Shown: piece after piece, positions 1 to 7,035 of the stretch | Layout: the number at the start of each line of letters is the position of its first letter | How positions within the stretch are numbered: the first letter of the stretch is position 1 | Source: Candidatus Hydrogenedentota bacterium | GTDB taxonomy: Bacteria > Hydrogenedentota > Hydrogenedentia > Hydrogenedentales > SLHB01 | NCBI GenBank assembly: GCA_003552765.1 | Contig: PUOI01000189.1 | Span: 1 to 12,515, forward strand | Length of the DNA: 12,515 nt | Reading direction: 5' to 3' | Notes under the pieces: model-generated | The model's database searches: none | Seen by the model: the letters and a program-made list of their open reading frames with translations, nothing else | What the model was told of the DNA's origin: nothing | Position numbers and translations under genes: made by a program

Positions 1-137
1 CCAGCCCCCTTCAAACGTAGACGCGGCATCTTGCCGCGTTGCGGGAGCGCTTGAGCAAACAGTGGGATGCCGCTTCGACGTCCACAAGGCCGGCAAGATG
101 CCGGCGTTACGAGTGATTCCCCCTTCAAAGGGGGCTG
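1..137. repeat. Nested REP/MITE-like palindromic elements
   Basis: This segment lies 3' of the activator gene and contains no gene. Two short hairpins face each other: 22-38 (7-bp stem CGCGGCA/TGCCGCG, loop TCT) and 89-105 (7-bp stem GCCGGCA/TGCCGGC, loop AGA). Together they form an imperfect inverted repeat built on GGCATCTTGCC. Outside them, CAGCCCCCTT at 2-11 is the exact inverse of AAGGGGGCTG at 128-137. The 11-mer CCCCCTTCAAA occurs as a direct repeat at 5-15 and 119-129. Removing 16-129 would restore a continuous palindrome (CAGCCCCCTT-CA-AAGGGGGCTG). The simplest reading is one palindromic element inserted into another, with an 11-bp target duplication. No transposase is present in the window. 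Confidence 0.7.
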
Positions 138-167
138 TTCCCTTTTGGCGATCAGCGAAGCCTCGCT

Positions 168-2054
168 CTATTCGTTGATAACGTCCTCGGCGGGGAAGAA
201 TATGCCATCGACAAACTGCATGTGAAATTCGGGATCCTGCGACAGCTCAATGTGGTGTGTCTCGCGAGCTAGGGCGGACGCGCGCAAACGGGCTTCGCGC
301 GACGCCGCGGCGAGGCGCGCGCCCGCCAACGACGTGTTGCCCACGAAACCGATCCGGCTCTCGGGCAACTCGCTGGGGAGCAGTCCGATACGCTGGGCGT
401 TCTTCCTGCGAATGTAGTTGCCAAAACCTCCCGCCACATGGACACGCTGAAGGTCCGTGGGCGCAAGCCCCGCACGCTTCAGAAGAATGGTTATGCCGGC
501 GCGGATGGCGCCCGTGGCCAACTGCAGTTCGGAGATATCCTTGCGCGTGATGACGATGGCCTCCCCCGCTCCCGATTCTTCCGCGGAGGCCAGTTCAAAA
601 TAGCCACCCGCTCCATCGCCCACACGGGCTCGGATAGCGGGGGGAACCGTATCCGGGACTTCGTCCGGGCCGGCCATCGCGCCCTCGGGGCCGATGATCC
701 CCAGGCGCAACAGCTCCGCCGTGGCGTCGATGAGGGCCGATCCGCACAGTCCCACTGGGGCCGTGTGGCCGATGACATGGTAATGGATGTCGCCATCCCG
801 CACGAAGACTTTTTCGATGGCGCCGGTGGTCGCTCGCATGCCTTGGCCGATACGCCCTCCTTCAAAGGCGGGGCCAGCGGCGCAGCTCGCGCCGATCAGT
901 CCACCCTCATGCCAAAGGACAATCTCTCCGTTGGTGCCGATGTCGATAAGGAGGGTAGGCTCCTGGGCTTCGTCCAGGTTCGCCGCGAGAATGCCCGCGA
1001 CCGTGTCTCCGCCCACAAAGCCGCCAATGACGGGGAACACATAGACCGCCGCGCGGGGATGGACATTAAGACGCAGCATATCCGCCCGGACCGTCATGCT
1101 AGAACCCATCACGGGCACGAACGGGGCCTCGCCAAGCGCGCGCGGCTCGATGCCCATGAGGAGGTGCTGCATCGTCGTGTTCCCCGCGAACGTGACGGTG
1201 TAGATTTGTTCCGGGGCAATGCCCGCCTCCCCGGTTATCTCCTTGAGCAGGCCATTCACCGCATCCAGCACGGCTTCCTGCATCGTATTCAGCTCGGCCG
1301 GCCCCTGGCTCGCGTGAAGGATGCGCGCCAACACGTCGTCGCCAAAGGCGGTCTGCGGATTCATGGTGCTCGCCGCCGCAATTTCCTGGCCCTTGTGCAA
1401 GTCCAGCAAGACCCCGCCCAGCGTCGTGGTTCCGATGTCGAACGCGGCGGCGTAACACTCAGCCGCCGTGTCCCCGGCCTCCCACTCGATGAGGCGGGGA
1501 CGGCTCGCATCCGCCCCGCCGGACGCCGCGAGCACAGCGGTTCCCTTGAATCCGTTGGCTCGCATGGCGCCCGGCAAGGCGGGCAACACATCGGGTTCCA
1601 CGCCTACGGAGCCGATTTCCCGTTGCAGGCGTTCGAAGTCGGGCACGCCGTCTTCCAACGTGGGTTCGGGAAGCTCCACGTACGCCTTAACCACGGGAGC
1701 CGTCAGGCCTCGTTCAAGCGGCGTTCGCCCTCCCTCGAGAATCTGGTGAAACGATCCCAGCAATGAACTCTCGGGCACTTCCACTGTGGCCGGCGCCTCG
1801 ACGGTACGCTGGCAGGATAGCGCGATCCCCGCGTCGAGTTCTTCCGTGCTCAACGCTTCCAGTTCCGCGTCCGTCACCGGGCCGGCCCCCTCCCGGACGA
1901 TGACGCGGCACTTGCCACAGGTACCCTGCGAACCGCACGGCGTGAGTATCGTGATGCCCGCGCGGGCGGCGGCTTCCAACACGGTGGCGCCGGGCACAAC
2001 GCCCACCGTCCGCCCTTGCGGAGCGAACCGGACCGGCAGTTCCTTTTCGAACAT
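168..2054 (-). CDS. ASKHA-domain corrinoid activation protein with N-terminal [2Fe-2S] ferredoxin domain (RamA/DUF4445-like)
   Basis: 628 aa. Residues 1-95 form a plant-type ferredoxin domain with the cluster cysteines C40, C46, C49 and C81 (C-x5-C-x2-C...C). After a linker comes an actin/hexokinase-like ATPase fold: phosphate-1 motif FDIGTTT at 205-211, GNTT at 291-294, second phosphate motif DIGTNGE at 371-377, and HVAGGFGNY at 539-547. This architecture belongs to the family that uses ATP hydrolysis and low-potential electrons to return inactive Co(II) corrinoid proteins to Co(I), as RamA does for methylamine methyltransferases and RACE proteins do for O-demethylases. The enzyme is expected to be cytoplasmic. 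The ATG start at 2054 is preceded by GGAAGGGAG and lies 37 nt after ilvD stops, so co-transcription with ilvD is likely. No corrinoid protein or methyltransferase is visible in the window, so the partner is unknown. The family is clear; the substrate is inferred. Confidence 0.88.
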   Translation of the reverse strand: MFEKELPVRFAPQGRTVGVVPGATVLEAAARAGITILTPCGSQGTCGKCRVIVREGAGPVTDAELEALSTEELDAGIALSCQRTVEAPATVEVPESSLLGSFHQILEGGRTPLERGLTAPVVKAYVELPEPTLEDGVPDFERLQREIGSVGVEPDVLPALPGAMRANGFKGTAVLAASGGADASRPRLIEWEAGDTAAECYAAAFDIGTTTLGGVLLDLHKGQEIAAASTMNPQTAFGDDVLARILHASQGPAELNTMQEAVLDAVNGLLKEITGEAGIAPEQIYTVTFAGNTTMQHLLMGIEPRALGEAPFVPVMGSSMTVRADMLRLNVHPRAAVYVFPVIGGFVGGDTVAGILAANLDEAQEPTLLIDIGTNGEIVLWHEGGLIGASCAAGPAFEGGRIGQGMRATTGAIEKVFVRDGDIHYHVIGHTAPVGLCGSALIDATAELLRLGIIGPEGAMAGPDEVPDTVPPAIRARVGDGAGGYFELASAEESGAGEAIVITRKDISELQLATGAIRAGITILLKRAGLAPTDLQRVHVAGGFGNYIRRKNAQRIGLLPSELPESRIGFVGNTSLAGARLAAASREARLRASALARETHHIELSQDPEFHMQFVDGIFFPAEDVINE

Positions 2055-2091
2055 TACTCCAGACTCCCTTCCGCGGCTTCGCGGGTCTTGT

Positions 2092-3828
2092 TTACAAAGG
2101 CAGGTCCTTGTCCGTCACCGCGCCTTCCGAGGCGGACGTCACGTGGCTAGCGTACTTAGCCAAGACCCCGCGGGTGTAGCGGGGCGCGGGCGTGTTCCAA
2201 TTCGCGAGGCGTTTGAGGATATCCTCTTCCGCGATATCAAGCGTGAGGGTTTGCGCCTCGGCGTCGATGGTGATGGTGTCGCCGTCCTCCACAATGGCCA
2301 GCGGCCCCCCGGTTTGCGCTTCCGGCGTGATGTGGCCCACCACGAAGCCGTGGCTTCCGCCGGAGAAGCGGCCGTCGGTGATTAGCGCGACGTCCTTGCC
2401 CAGGCCCCGGCCCATGACGGCGGAGGTCGGCGCCAGCATCTCGCGCATGCCGGGACCTCCCTTCGGCCCTTCAAAACGAATCACGATGACGTGGCCTTTC
2501 GTGATCGTTCCGTCGTGGATGCGCTCAAGGGCTTCCTCTTCGGAGTTGAACACTTTCGCCTCGCCCGTGAACCGCGTGCCTTCCTTACCGGAGATCTTCG
2601 CCACCGCTCCCGTGGGCGCCAGATTGCCGTACAGCACGACAAGATGACCGGTCGCCTTGACGGGATCGCTGAAGGGGCGGATGACTTCCTGTCCCTCGGG
2701 ATAGGCGGGGGCGTCCGCGAGGTTCTCAGCCAGCGTCTGCCCCGTGACGGTGAGGCAATCGCCGTAGAGCAGCTCGCGGTCGAGCAACTGCTTCATGAGC
2801 GGCGTGAGGCCGCCAATGCGGACGAGTTCCATCATCACGAAACGCCCGCTCGGCTTCAGGTCGGCCAACACAGGGACCTTTTTTCCGATGCGGGTGAAGT
2901 CATCGAGTTCCAGCTCCACGTCCACGGAATGGGCCATGGCGAGGAGATGGAGAATCGCGTTGGTCGACCCCCCCAAGGCGGTGACGACCGTGATAGCGTT
3001 CAAGAACGCCTCGCGCGTCATGATATCGCGCGGACGGATGCCCTTCTCAATGAGGTGAAGCACGGCCTCGCCCGCCCGGCGGCAATCGTCCTTCTTTTCC
3101 TCTGAGATGGCGGCCTGCGCCGAGCTGTTGGGCAAACTCATGCCCAGGGCTTCGATCGCCGACGCCATCGTGTTCGCCGTATACATGCCGCCGCACGACC
3201 CCGCGCCCGGAATGGCGCACCGCTCGATCTCCTTGAGTTCCTCGTCGGTGATCTCGCCCTTGGTGCGCTTGCCCACGGCCTCGAACACGGACACGATATC
3301 CACATCCTTGCCCTGATAGCAGCCCGGCAAGATGGTGCCGCCATAGACGAAAACCGAGGGACGGTTCAGCCGGCCCATGGCGATGAGGCAACCCGGCATG
3401 TTCTTGTCGCACCCGCCGATGGCGACAAGGCCGTCGAACCCTTCGCAGCCCATGACGGCTTCGATGGAATCGGCGATGACCTCCCGGCTCACCAGCGAAT
3501 ACTTCATCCCTTCGGAGCCCATGGAGATGCCGTCGGAAACGGTGATGGTCCCGAAGGGCACCGCCTTGCCGCCCGCGCCATCCACGCCGGCCTGGGCGTC
3601 GGCGGCCAATTGGTCAATGTGCATGTTGCACGGCGTGACCATCCCCCACGTCGAGGCGATGCCGATCTGATTCTTCTGGAAATCCTCGTCGGTGAACCCA
3701 ACCGCGTGAAGCATGGCCCGGCTCGCGGCCCGGTTCACGCCCTCGGTCACGATGCGGGAATGCTCCCGGTGCGCCGAACCACTGCCCGCCCCTTGCTCCT
3801 TGATGGTGGAGCCTTCAGTGCTGCTCAT
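2092..3828 (-). CDS. ilvD: Dihydroxy-acid dehydratase
   Basis: 578 aa from the chosen start, a normal length for the IlvD/Edd family. The enzyme dehydrates 2,3-dihydroxy-isovalerate and 2,3-dihydroxy-3-methylvalerate to the 2-keto acids of valine and isoleucine synthesis. The three Fe-S ligands are present: C67 in TPCN, C140 in GGCDKNMPG (followed by K142, the carbamylated metal-binding lysine of the family) and C212 in [12 protein letters not shown]. The C-terminal GRFSGGSHG motif at 487-495 carries the conserved active-site serine. The frame stays open upstream to 4002, but that stretch runs through the repeat beside the GxxExxY gene and is not family sequence. The ATG at 3828 has GAAAGGA at 3839-3845, 10 nt upstream, and is followed by a typical start of the conserved domain. 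It probably belongs to the minus-strand unit fabH-(GxxExxY)-ilvD-activator. Edd (phosphogluconate dehydratase) is less likely given the motif spacing and length. Confidence 0.95.
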   Translation of the reverse strand: MSSTEGSTIKEQGAGSGSAHREHSRIVTEGVNRAASRAMLHAVGFTDEDFQKNQIGIASTWGMVTPCNMHIDQLAADAQAGVDGAGGKAVPFGTITVSDGISMGSEGMKYSLVSREVIADSIEAVMGCEGFDGLVAIGGCDKNMPGCLIAMGRLNRPSVFVYGGTILPGCYQGKDVDIVSVFEAVGKRTKGEITDEELKEIERCAIPGAGSCGGMYTANTMASAIEALGMSLPNSSAQAAISEEKKDDCRRAGEAVLHLIEKGIRPRDIMTREAFLNAITVVTALGGSTNAILHLLAMAHSVDVELELDDFTRIGKKVPVLADLKPSGRFVMMELVRIGGLTPLMKQLLDRELLYGDCLTVTGQTLAENLADAPAYPEGQEVIRPFSDPVKATGHLVVLYGNLAPTGAVAKISGKEGTRFTGEAKVFNSEEEALERIHDGTITKGHVIVIRFEGPKGGPGMREMLAPTSAVMGRGLGKDVALITDGRFSGGSHGFVVGHITPEAQTGGPLAIVEDGDTITIDAEAQTLTLDIAEEDILKRLANWNTPAPRYTRGVLAKYASHVTSASEGAVTDKDLPL

Positions 3829-3869
3829 AATGACGTTGTCCTTTCTCGGTTGACAAACCACGGGATGGG

Positions 3870-4338
3870 AAGAACCACGGATGAACATTAATGAACACGG
3901 ATATGCGCACACCCATGGTTCCGTCCATTGTCCTTGTTGATTCTTAAAGCACGACGCGCCTCCAGTCCAGCTTGGGACGTTTGAAATTAAGAACGAGACC
4001 AACTCGCAGTCCCGTAATCTTGAGATAGTTCAAGACTTGCCCAACCTGAACATCGGTTATTGAGTCAATGACTTTGGTATCCACAACAACACGATCAAAA
4101 ACAATCAAATCCGGAAGATACTCGCCAATCCTAACCCCTTTGTACATGACATCGAAACGCGGCTGTTGCGTGTAAGGAATTCCCCGTAATCCGAACTCAA
4201 CGGCCAGGGCGTTCTCATAAGGCTTCTCGAGTAAACCATGCCCAACCACATTCAGCACTTCCATGGCGCAACCGATGATGCGCTCCGTCTCCTTCTCATT
4301 CACCAATCGGTGTCTATCGGTGTTCATCCGTGGTTCTT
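3870..4338. mobile_element. 469-bp GxxExxY cassette bounded by perfect 18-bp inverted repeats
   Basis: AAGAACCACGGATGAACA at 3870-3887 is repeated as its exact reverse complement at 4321-4338, with both copies reading inward. The left copy continues into further ATGAACACGGAT-type repeats up to about 3902, and the right copy continues into ATGAACACCGATAGACACCG. Everything between the ends belongs to the GxxExxY gene and its short 3' tail. The interior is A+T-richer: I count 24/60 and 26/60 G+C for 4021-4080 and 4081-4140, against 35/60 in ilvD at 3001-3060. Taking the unit out leaves about 54 bp between fabH and ilvD. I see no target-site duplication and no transposase, so mobility is inferred rather than shown. 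Confidence 0.6.
3944..4327 (-). CDS. GxxExxY family protein (PD-(D/E)xK nuclease-like fold)
   Basis: 127 aa, the usual length of this family. The signature G31-L-L-E34-K-P-Y37 is exact. Residues D73 (LPDLIVF) and D83-T-K85 (VVVDTKV) give the D...(D/E)xK pattern of PD-(D/E)xK nucleases, and [10 protein letters not shown] at 97-106 plus GLVLNF at 110-115 match the conserved end of the family. The biochemical role of GxxExxY proteins is not established; the nuclease relation comes from the fold motif. The ATG at 4327 lies inside the right inverted repeat, so the first residues MNTDRHR are encoded by repeat sequence. GGAAAG about 8 nt upstream is a modest ribosome site. The gene sits between fabH and ilvD in the same direction but looks foreign: lower G+C and flanking inverted repeats. 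All key motif residues are intact, so it is probably functional. Confidence 0.85.
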   Translation of the reverse strand: MNTDRHRLVNEKETERIIGCAMEVLNVVGHGLLEKPYENALAVEFGLRGIPYTQQPRFDVMYKGVRIGEYLPDLIVFDRVVVDTKVIDSITDVQVGQVLNYLKITGLRVGLVLNFKRPKLDWRRVVL

Positions 4339-4351
4339 TCCGTTCCGGCGT

Positions 4352-5335
4352 TTACCACCGCACCAGCGCCGACGCCCAGGTAAGCCCGGCGCCGAAGGCC
4401 GCCAGCAGTACGTGGCTGCCGGTCTTGATGCGGCCTTCCTTCATGGCGTCGTCAAGGGCCAGGGGGATGCTCGCGGCCGTGGTGTTGCCTACTCGCTCGA
4501 TATTGACATACACCTTGCCGCGATCCAAACCAACGCGATCGGAGGCGCTATATATGATGCGCGTGTTGGCCTGATGCGGAACGAAAAGGTCAAGGTCATC
4601 CACGGAAACGCCGGTGCCCTCCAGCGCCTTCTCGGCGGCCAGGGAGAAGGCCGCGACGGCCTGCCGGAACAACTCGGGGCCTTTCATGTATATGGCCACC
4701 CGCTCTTCGTCGTCCGGAGATTCGTCAAAGGGCTTCACGGAACCGCCCGAAGGCACCGTGAGAATCTCGCTATGCGCCCCGTTGGCCCCTAGATACGTCG
4801 TGAGCACGCCGTGGCCCGTATCCTCCTCCGCGCGCAACACCACGGCCCCGGCGCCATCGCCGAACAGCACGGCGGTATCGCGCCGCTTCCAATTGAGCCT
4901 GTTCGTGAGGACCTCGGCCCCCACCACCAACACGGTCTTGTACATGCCACACCGTATGAAGGCGTCGGCCGTGGCCAAGCCGTACACAAAAGCGGAACAC
5001 GCCGCGCTCACGTCGAAGGCGGCCGCTTGTTTGGCGCCAATCTTGTCTTGAATTAGACAAGCCGTGGCCGGGAAAAGATAGTCGGGCGTGGTGGTGCAAC
5101 AGACGATGAAATCCACTTCGCCGGGCTCGATGCCCGCGTTTTCCAGCGCCTCGCGCGCCGCCGGTGCGCCCAGGTCGGACGCCCCTTGGCCAGGGGCCGC
5201 CAGATGGCGCTGGCCAATGCCCGTGCGCTGGCGAATCCACTCGTCCGACGTGTCCATCATCTTCTCAAGATCGTGATTGGTAAGAATCTTTTCCGGCAAA
5301 CATTGGCCCGTGCCAACAATGCGTGAGCGAATCAT
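4352..5335 (-). CDS. fabH: Beta-ketoacyl-[acyl-carrier-protein] synthase III
   Basis: 327 aa. This thiolase-fold enzyme condenses an acyl-CoA primer, usually acetyl-CoA, with malonyl-ACP to start type II fatty acid synthesis in the cytoplasm. The catalytic triad is complete: C113 in VSAACSAF, H254 in VPHQANTR and N284 in RVGNTTAAS, at the spacing seen in E. coli FabH (C112, H244, N274). FGDGAGAVVL at 158-167 and the C-terminal AAFGAGLTW at 312-320 are also family hallmarks. The frame is open to 5596 upstream, but that 87-residue extension is low-complexity and unlike FabH. The ATG at 5335 matches the family start (MIRSRIVGTGQCLP) and follows a GGGTGGA ribosome site. No plsX or other fab gene is adjacent in the window. 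It heads the minus-strand cluster, and its promoter should lie in 5336-6026. Confidence 0.95.
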   Translation of the reverse strand: MIRSRIVGTGQCLPEKILTNHDLEKMMDTSDEWIRQRTGIGQRHLAAPGQGASDLGAPAAREALENAGIEPGEVDFIVCCTTTPDYLFPATACLIQDKIGAKQAAAFDVSAACSAFVYGLATADAFIRCGMYKTVLVVGAEVLTNRLNWKRRDTAVLFGDGAGAVVLRAEEDTGHGVLTTYLGANGAHSEILTVPSGGSVKPFDESPDDEERVAIYMKGPELFRQAVAAFSLAAEKALEGTGVSVDDLDLFVPHQANTRIIYSASDRVGLDRGKVYVNIERVGNTTAASIPLALDDAMKEGRIKTGSHVLLAAFGAGLTWASALVRW

Positions 5336-6026
5336 GTGGTTTGTCCACCCTTCCAGAACAGCGGGCAACCCCTCACCCGCTCCCGAGAGTTCGAATGCAT
5401 GTGTGTGTGTGGAGGATAACGCGGCCTTAAGGCGGCGCCGCCGTGACACCGTCTGAATCAGGACTCCAGCAAGAAACAAAGCGTCCCCCCTGGCGGGCAG
5501 GCTGTGCTGGCGGCATGGTGTCCGGGTATGTGGATGGCGGGGAATTCCCTCGGCGCCACGGTCAGGTATCTTCTTCTTAATAGCAAAACCTACCATACTT
5601 TCGGTGATGAATCCAACACGGCGCCGCGAATTGCGTTCTTGCCGGGCTCAGGATGTGAATAGTTCACCGAACGCGGGACGAGTTCCCCCGCGATTTGTTA
5701 GCGGAGCCGGGGCATTCAGCACGGTAGACGTTTCAAAATCGGCCCGCGCGTGTTTGAAAATCGAACACCGCATTACGCCGTAATGGCCCAAAGCCATGGG
5801 TTTTTCGGCGCAAACCCGCTACAATGGGGGGCGTTGCGGTCCACGCGCCATGGCCATGAGCTTGGCACGAGCCTTGCTGGTTCCGAAGCAGAGACCCGGC
5901 CAACGGGACAGCGCCCCAAGAGGCCGTTTTCATAGATAGCGGATAGCGTGTGGAGAGGGGAGCGTAATGGCTCCCCGCCCACCAAATGGAGAATACGTGC
6001 GACTCACAAGAAAGGAGGGTTTCGTA
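5336..6026. other. 691-bp divergent intergenic region (fabH / hsp20 operon)
   Basis: I see no convincing gene here. The region must hold the promoters for fabH (leftward) and the hsp20 operon (rightward). Candidate elements are TACAAT at 5820-5825 as a rightward -10 without a good -35, and TTGAAA at 5754-5759 with CGTAAT 19 nt downstream. TTTCAAA at 5731-5737 and TTTGAAA at 5753-5759 form a 7-bp inverted repeat that could be an operator. There is no CIRCE (HrcA) site and no sigma-32-like pair. A (TG)6 tract lies at 5400-5411. A 7-bp-stem hairpin at 5957-5976 falls in the probable hsp20 leader. Confidence 0.5.
5957..5976 (+). promoter_or_regulatory. Leader hairpin upstream of the first hsp20 gene
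   Basis: GGGGAGC at 5957-5963 pairs perfectly with GCTCCCC at 5970-5976 around a 6-nt GTAATG loop. It lies about 35 nt before the ribosome site AAAGGAGGG (6011-6019). The CUCC in its right arm could alternatively pair with the GGAG of that site. Leaders of hsp20 genes in other bacteria often contain RNA thermometers, so a regulatory role is possible, but it is inferred only from position and pairing. Confidence 0.3.
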
Positions 6027-6503
6027 ATGGCGCCGAATCAAGGTTGGGACCCGTTTCGAGAGTTAGACCATCTGCGGCGGGAAGTCGAGCGGATGTTCCA
6101 GGACTATGGCGTGAATCTTCCCGGGGGCGCGGCGCGGAGGCCAGCGTTCCTGCCCGGACAAGCGGCGCGGGGAATGTACCCCTTGCTAAACCTATCGGAC
6201 GACGAGAATAACATCTACGTGGAAGCGTTGGCGCCCGGCGTGGATCCACAAGCATTCGATGTGACCGTGCAAGACAACTCGTTGCGCATCAGCGGGGAGA
6301 AGCAAGCCCTGTCGCAGGACATCACGCCCGACGCATATCACCGACAAGAACGCAGCGCGGGCCGGTTCACCCGGACGCTCGACCTGCCCGTCAAAGTGAA
6401 CACCGAGAACATGGAGGCGCAATACAGGGAAGGCGTGTTGCACATCACGTTGCCGAAGGCCGAGTCGGCGAAACCGCGGCAAATCCAGGTGAAGGTCAGC
6501 TAG
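6027..6503 (+). CDS. Small heat shock protein, Hsp20/alpha-crystallin family (first of three)
   Basis: 158 aa. sHSPs are ATP-independent holdases that bind unfolding proteins in the cytoplasm and pass them to DnaK/ClpB. Residues 1-50 are a variable N-terminal arm containing WDPFRELDHLRREVERMF, typical of bacterial class A sHSPs. The alpha-crystallin domain spans about 52-145, with the signature YREGVLHITLPK at 133-144. The C-terminal tail RQIQVKVS supplies the I/V-x-I/V motif used in oligomer assembly. There are no cysteines. The ATG at 6027 follows AAAGGAGGG with 7-nt spacing. An in-frame ATG at 5967 is rejected because it lies in the leader hairpin and lacks a ribosome site. It is the first gene of a same-strand set with the next two Hsp20 genes. 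Confidence 0.95.
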   Translation: MAPNQGWDPFRELDHLRREVERMFQDYGVNLPGGAARRPAFLPGQAARGMYPLLNLSDDENNIYVEALAPGVDPQAFDVTVQDNSLRISGEKQALSQDITPDAYHRQERSAGRFTRTLDLPVKVNTENMEAQYREGVLHITLPKAESAKPRQIQVKVS

Positions 6504-6526
6504 GGTCCGGAAAGGAGGGATAAACC

Positions 6527-6919
6527 ATGACGGAGAACACGGTGCAAACGACGACCGGGGAACAGAACGTCCCGGAAACCCGCGCGGAAGAGCAAACGTT
6601 GCGGCCGCCGGTGGACATTTTCGAAATGAGCGACGGGCTTGTCGTGGTGGCGGACTTGCCGGGCGCGCCAAAGGACCAGGTCGACATCAACGTGCATGAG
6701 GGCGTCCTCACGATACACGGCAAGGTGAAACAAGAGACCGTGGGCACGCCGTTGCGCAATGAATTCGAGCTGCGCGACTTCTATCGCCAGTTCCGGCTCA
6801 CCGACGAGGTGGACACGGAAAACATCCGCGCGGAAATGAAATACGGCGTGCTGACCGTGACGCTGCCGAAGGCGGAGAAGGCGAAACCCAAGCGCATCGA
6901 GGTCAAGACATCCTCGTAA
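6527..6919 (+). CDS. Small heat shock protein, Hsp20/alpha-crystallin family (second of three)
   Basis: 130 aa, shorter than its neighbours because the N-terminal arm is only about 26 residues and lacks the usual aromatic WDPF-type segment. The alpha-crystallin domain covers about 27-115: PPVDIFEMSDGLVVVADLPGA opens it and MKYGVLTVTLPKAE at 104-117 closes it. The tail RIEVKTSS carries an I-x-V motif. There are no cysteines. The start has AAAGGAGGG at 6511-6519 with 7-nt spacing and lies 23 nt after the previous stop, consistent with co-transcription. A short N-terminal arm often goes with smaller oligomers or with co-assembly with a longer sHSP, so it may work as a mixed oligomer with the flanking paralogues; that is inference. 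Confidence 0.94.
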   Translation: MTENTVQTTTGEQNVPETRAEEQTLRPPVDIFEMSDGLVVVADLPGAPKDQVDINVHEGVLTIHGKVKQETVGTPLRNEFELRDFYRQFRLTDEVDTENIRAEMKYGVLTVTLPKAEKAKPKRIEVKTSS

Positions 6920-6965
6920 GGCAGGGGGCGAGTCCCCGCCAGTAAGACCCCAAAGGACAGACTGC

Positions 6966-6993
6966 GGCCGGCCCCGTGAGCGCGAGGCCGGTC
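6966..6993 (+). other. Stem-loop between second and third hsp20 genes
   Basis: GGCCGGCC at 6966-6973 pairs with GGCCGGTC at 6986-6993 (8 bp including one G-T) around a 12-nt loop. It sits inside the 116-nt gap before the third hsp20 gene. There is no T-run after it, so it is not a standard terminator. It may act as an mRNA-processing or stabilising structure that lets the third gene be expressed at a different level. Confidence 0.35.
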
Positions 6994-7035
6994 CGGCGTT
7001 GAAGAAACCCAGAAGCAAAAAGGAGGTACGAGAGG

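Noticed and set aside
1..137. CRISPR array
   Set aside because: The repeats are inverted hairpins, not regularly spaced direct repeats with spacers.
438..1766. 442-codon open frame on the plus strand opposite the activator gene
   Set aside because: It is an antisense shadow in G+C-rich coding sequence: composition is rich in R, G, H and A, there is no family motif, and the minus strand has a complete motif-rich protein.
3829..4002. 58-residue N-terminal extension of ilvD
   Set aside because: It is translated from the repeat next to the GxxExxY gene and lacks IlvD similarity; the ATG at 3828 has a good ribosome site.
5400..5411. (TG)6 tract as a phase-variation switch for fabH
   Set aside because: It is short, lies 65 nt upstream of the coding start, and does not sit between recognisable promoter boxes.
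5336..5596. 87-residue N-terminal extension of fabH
   Set aside because: The extension is low-complexity, contains the CA-repeat-encoded THTH stretch, and the family start with a ribosome site is at 5335.
5733..6041. 102-codon minus-strand frame in the divergent intergenic region
   Set aside because: No ribosome site, no recognisable motif, and it overlaps the leader and start of the first hsp20 gene.
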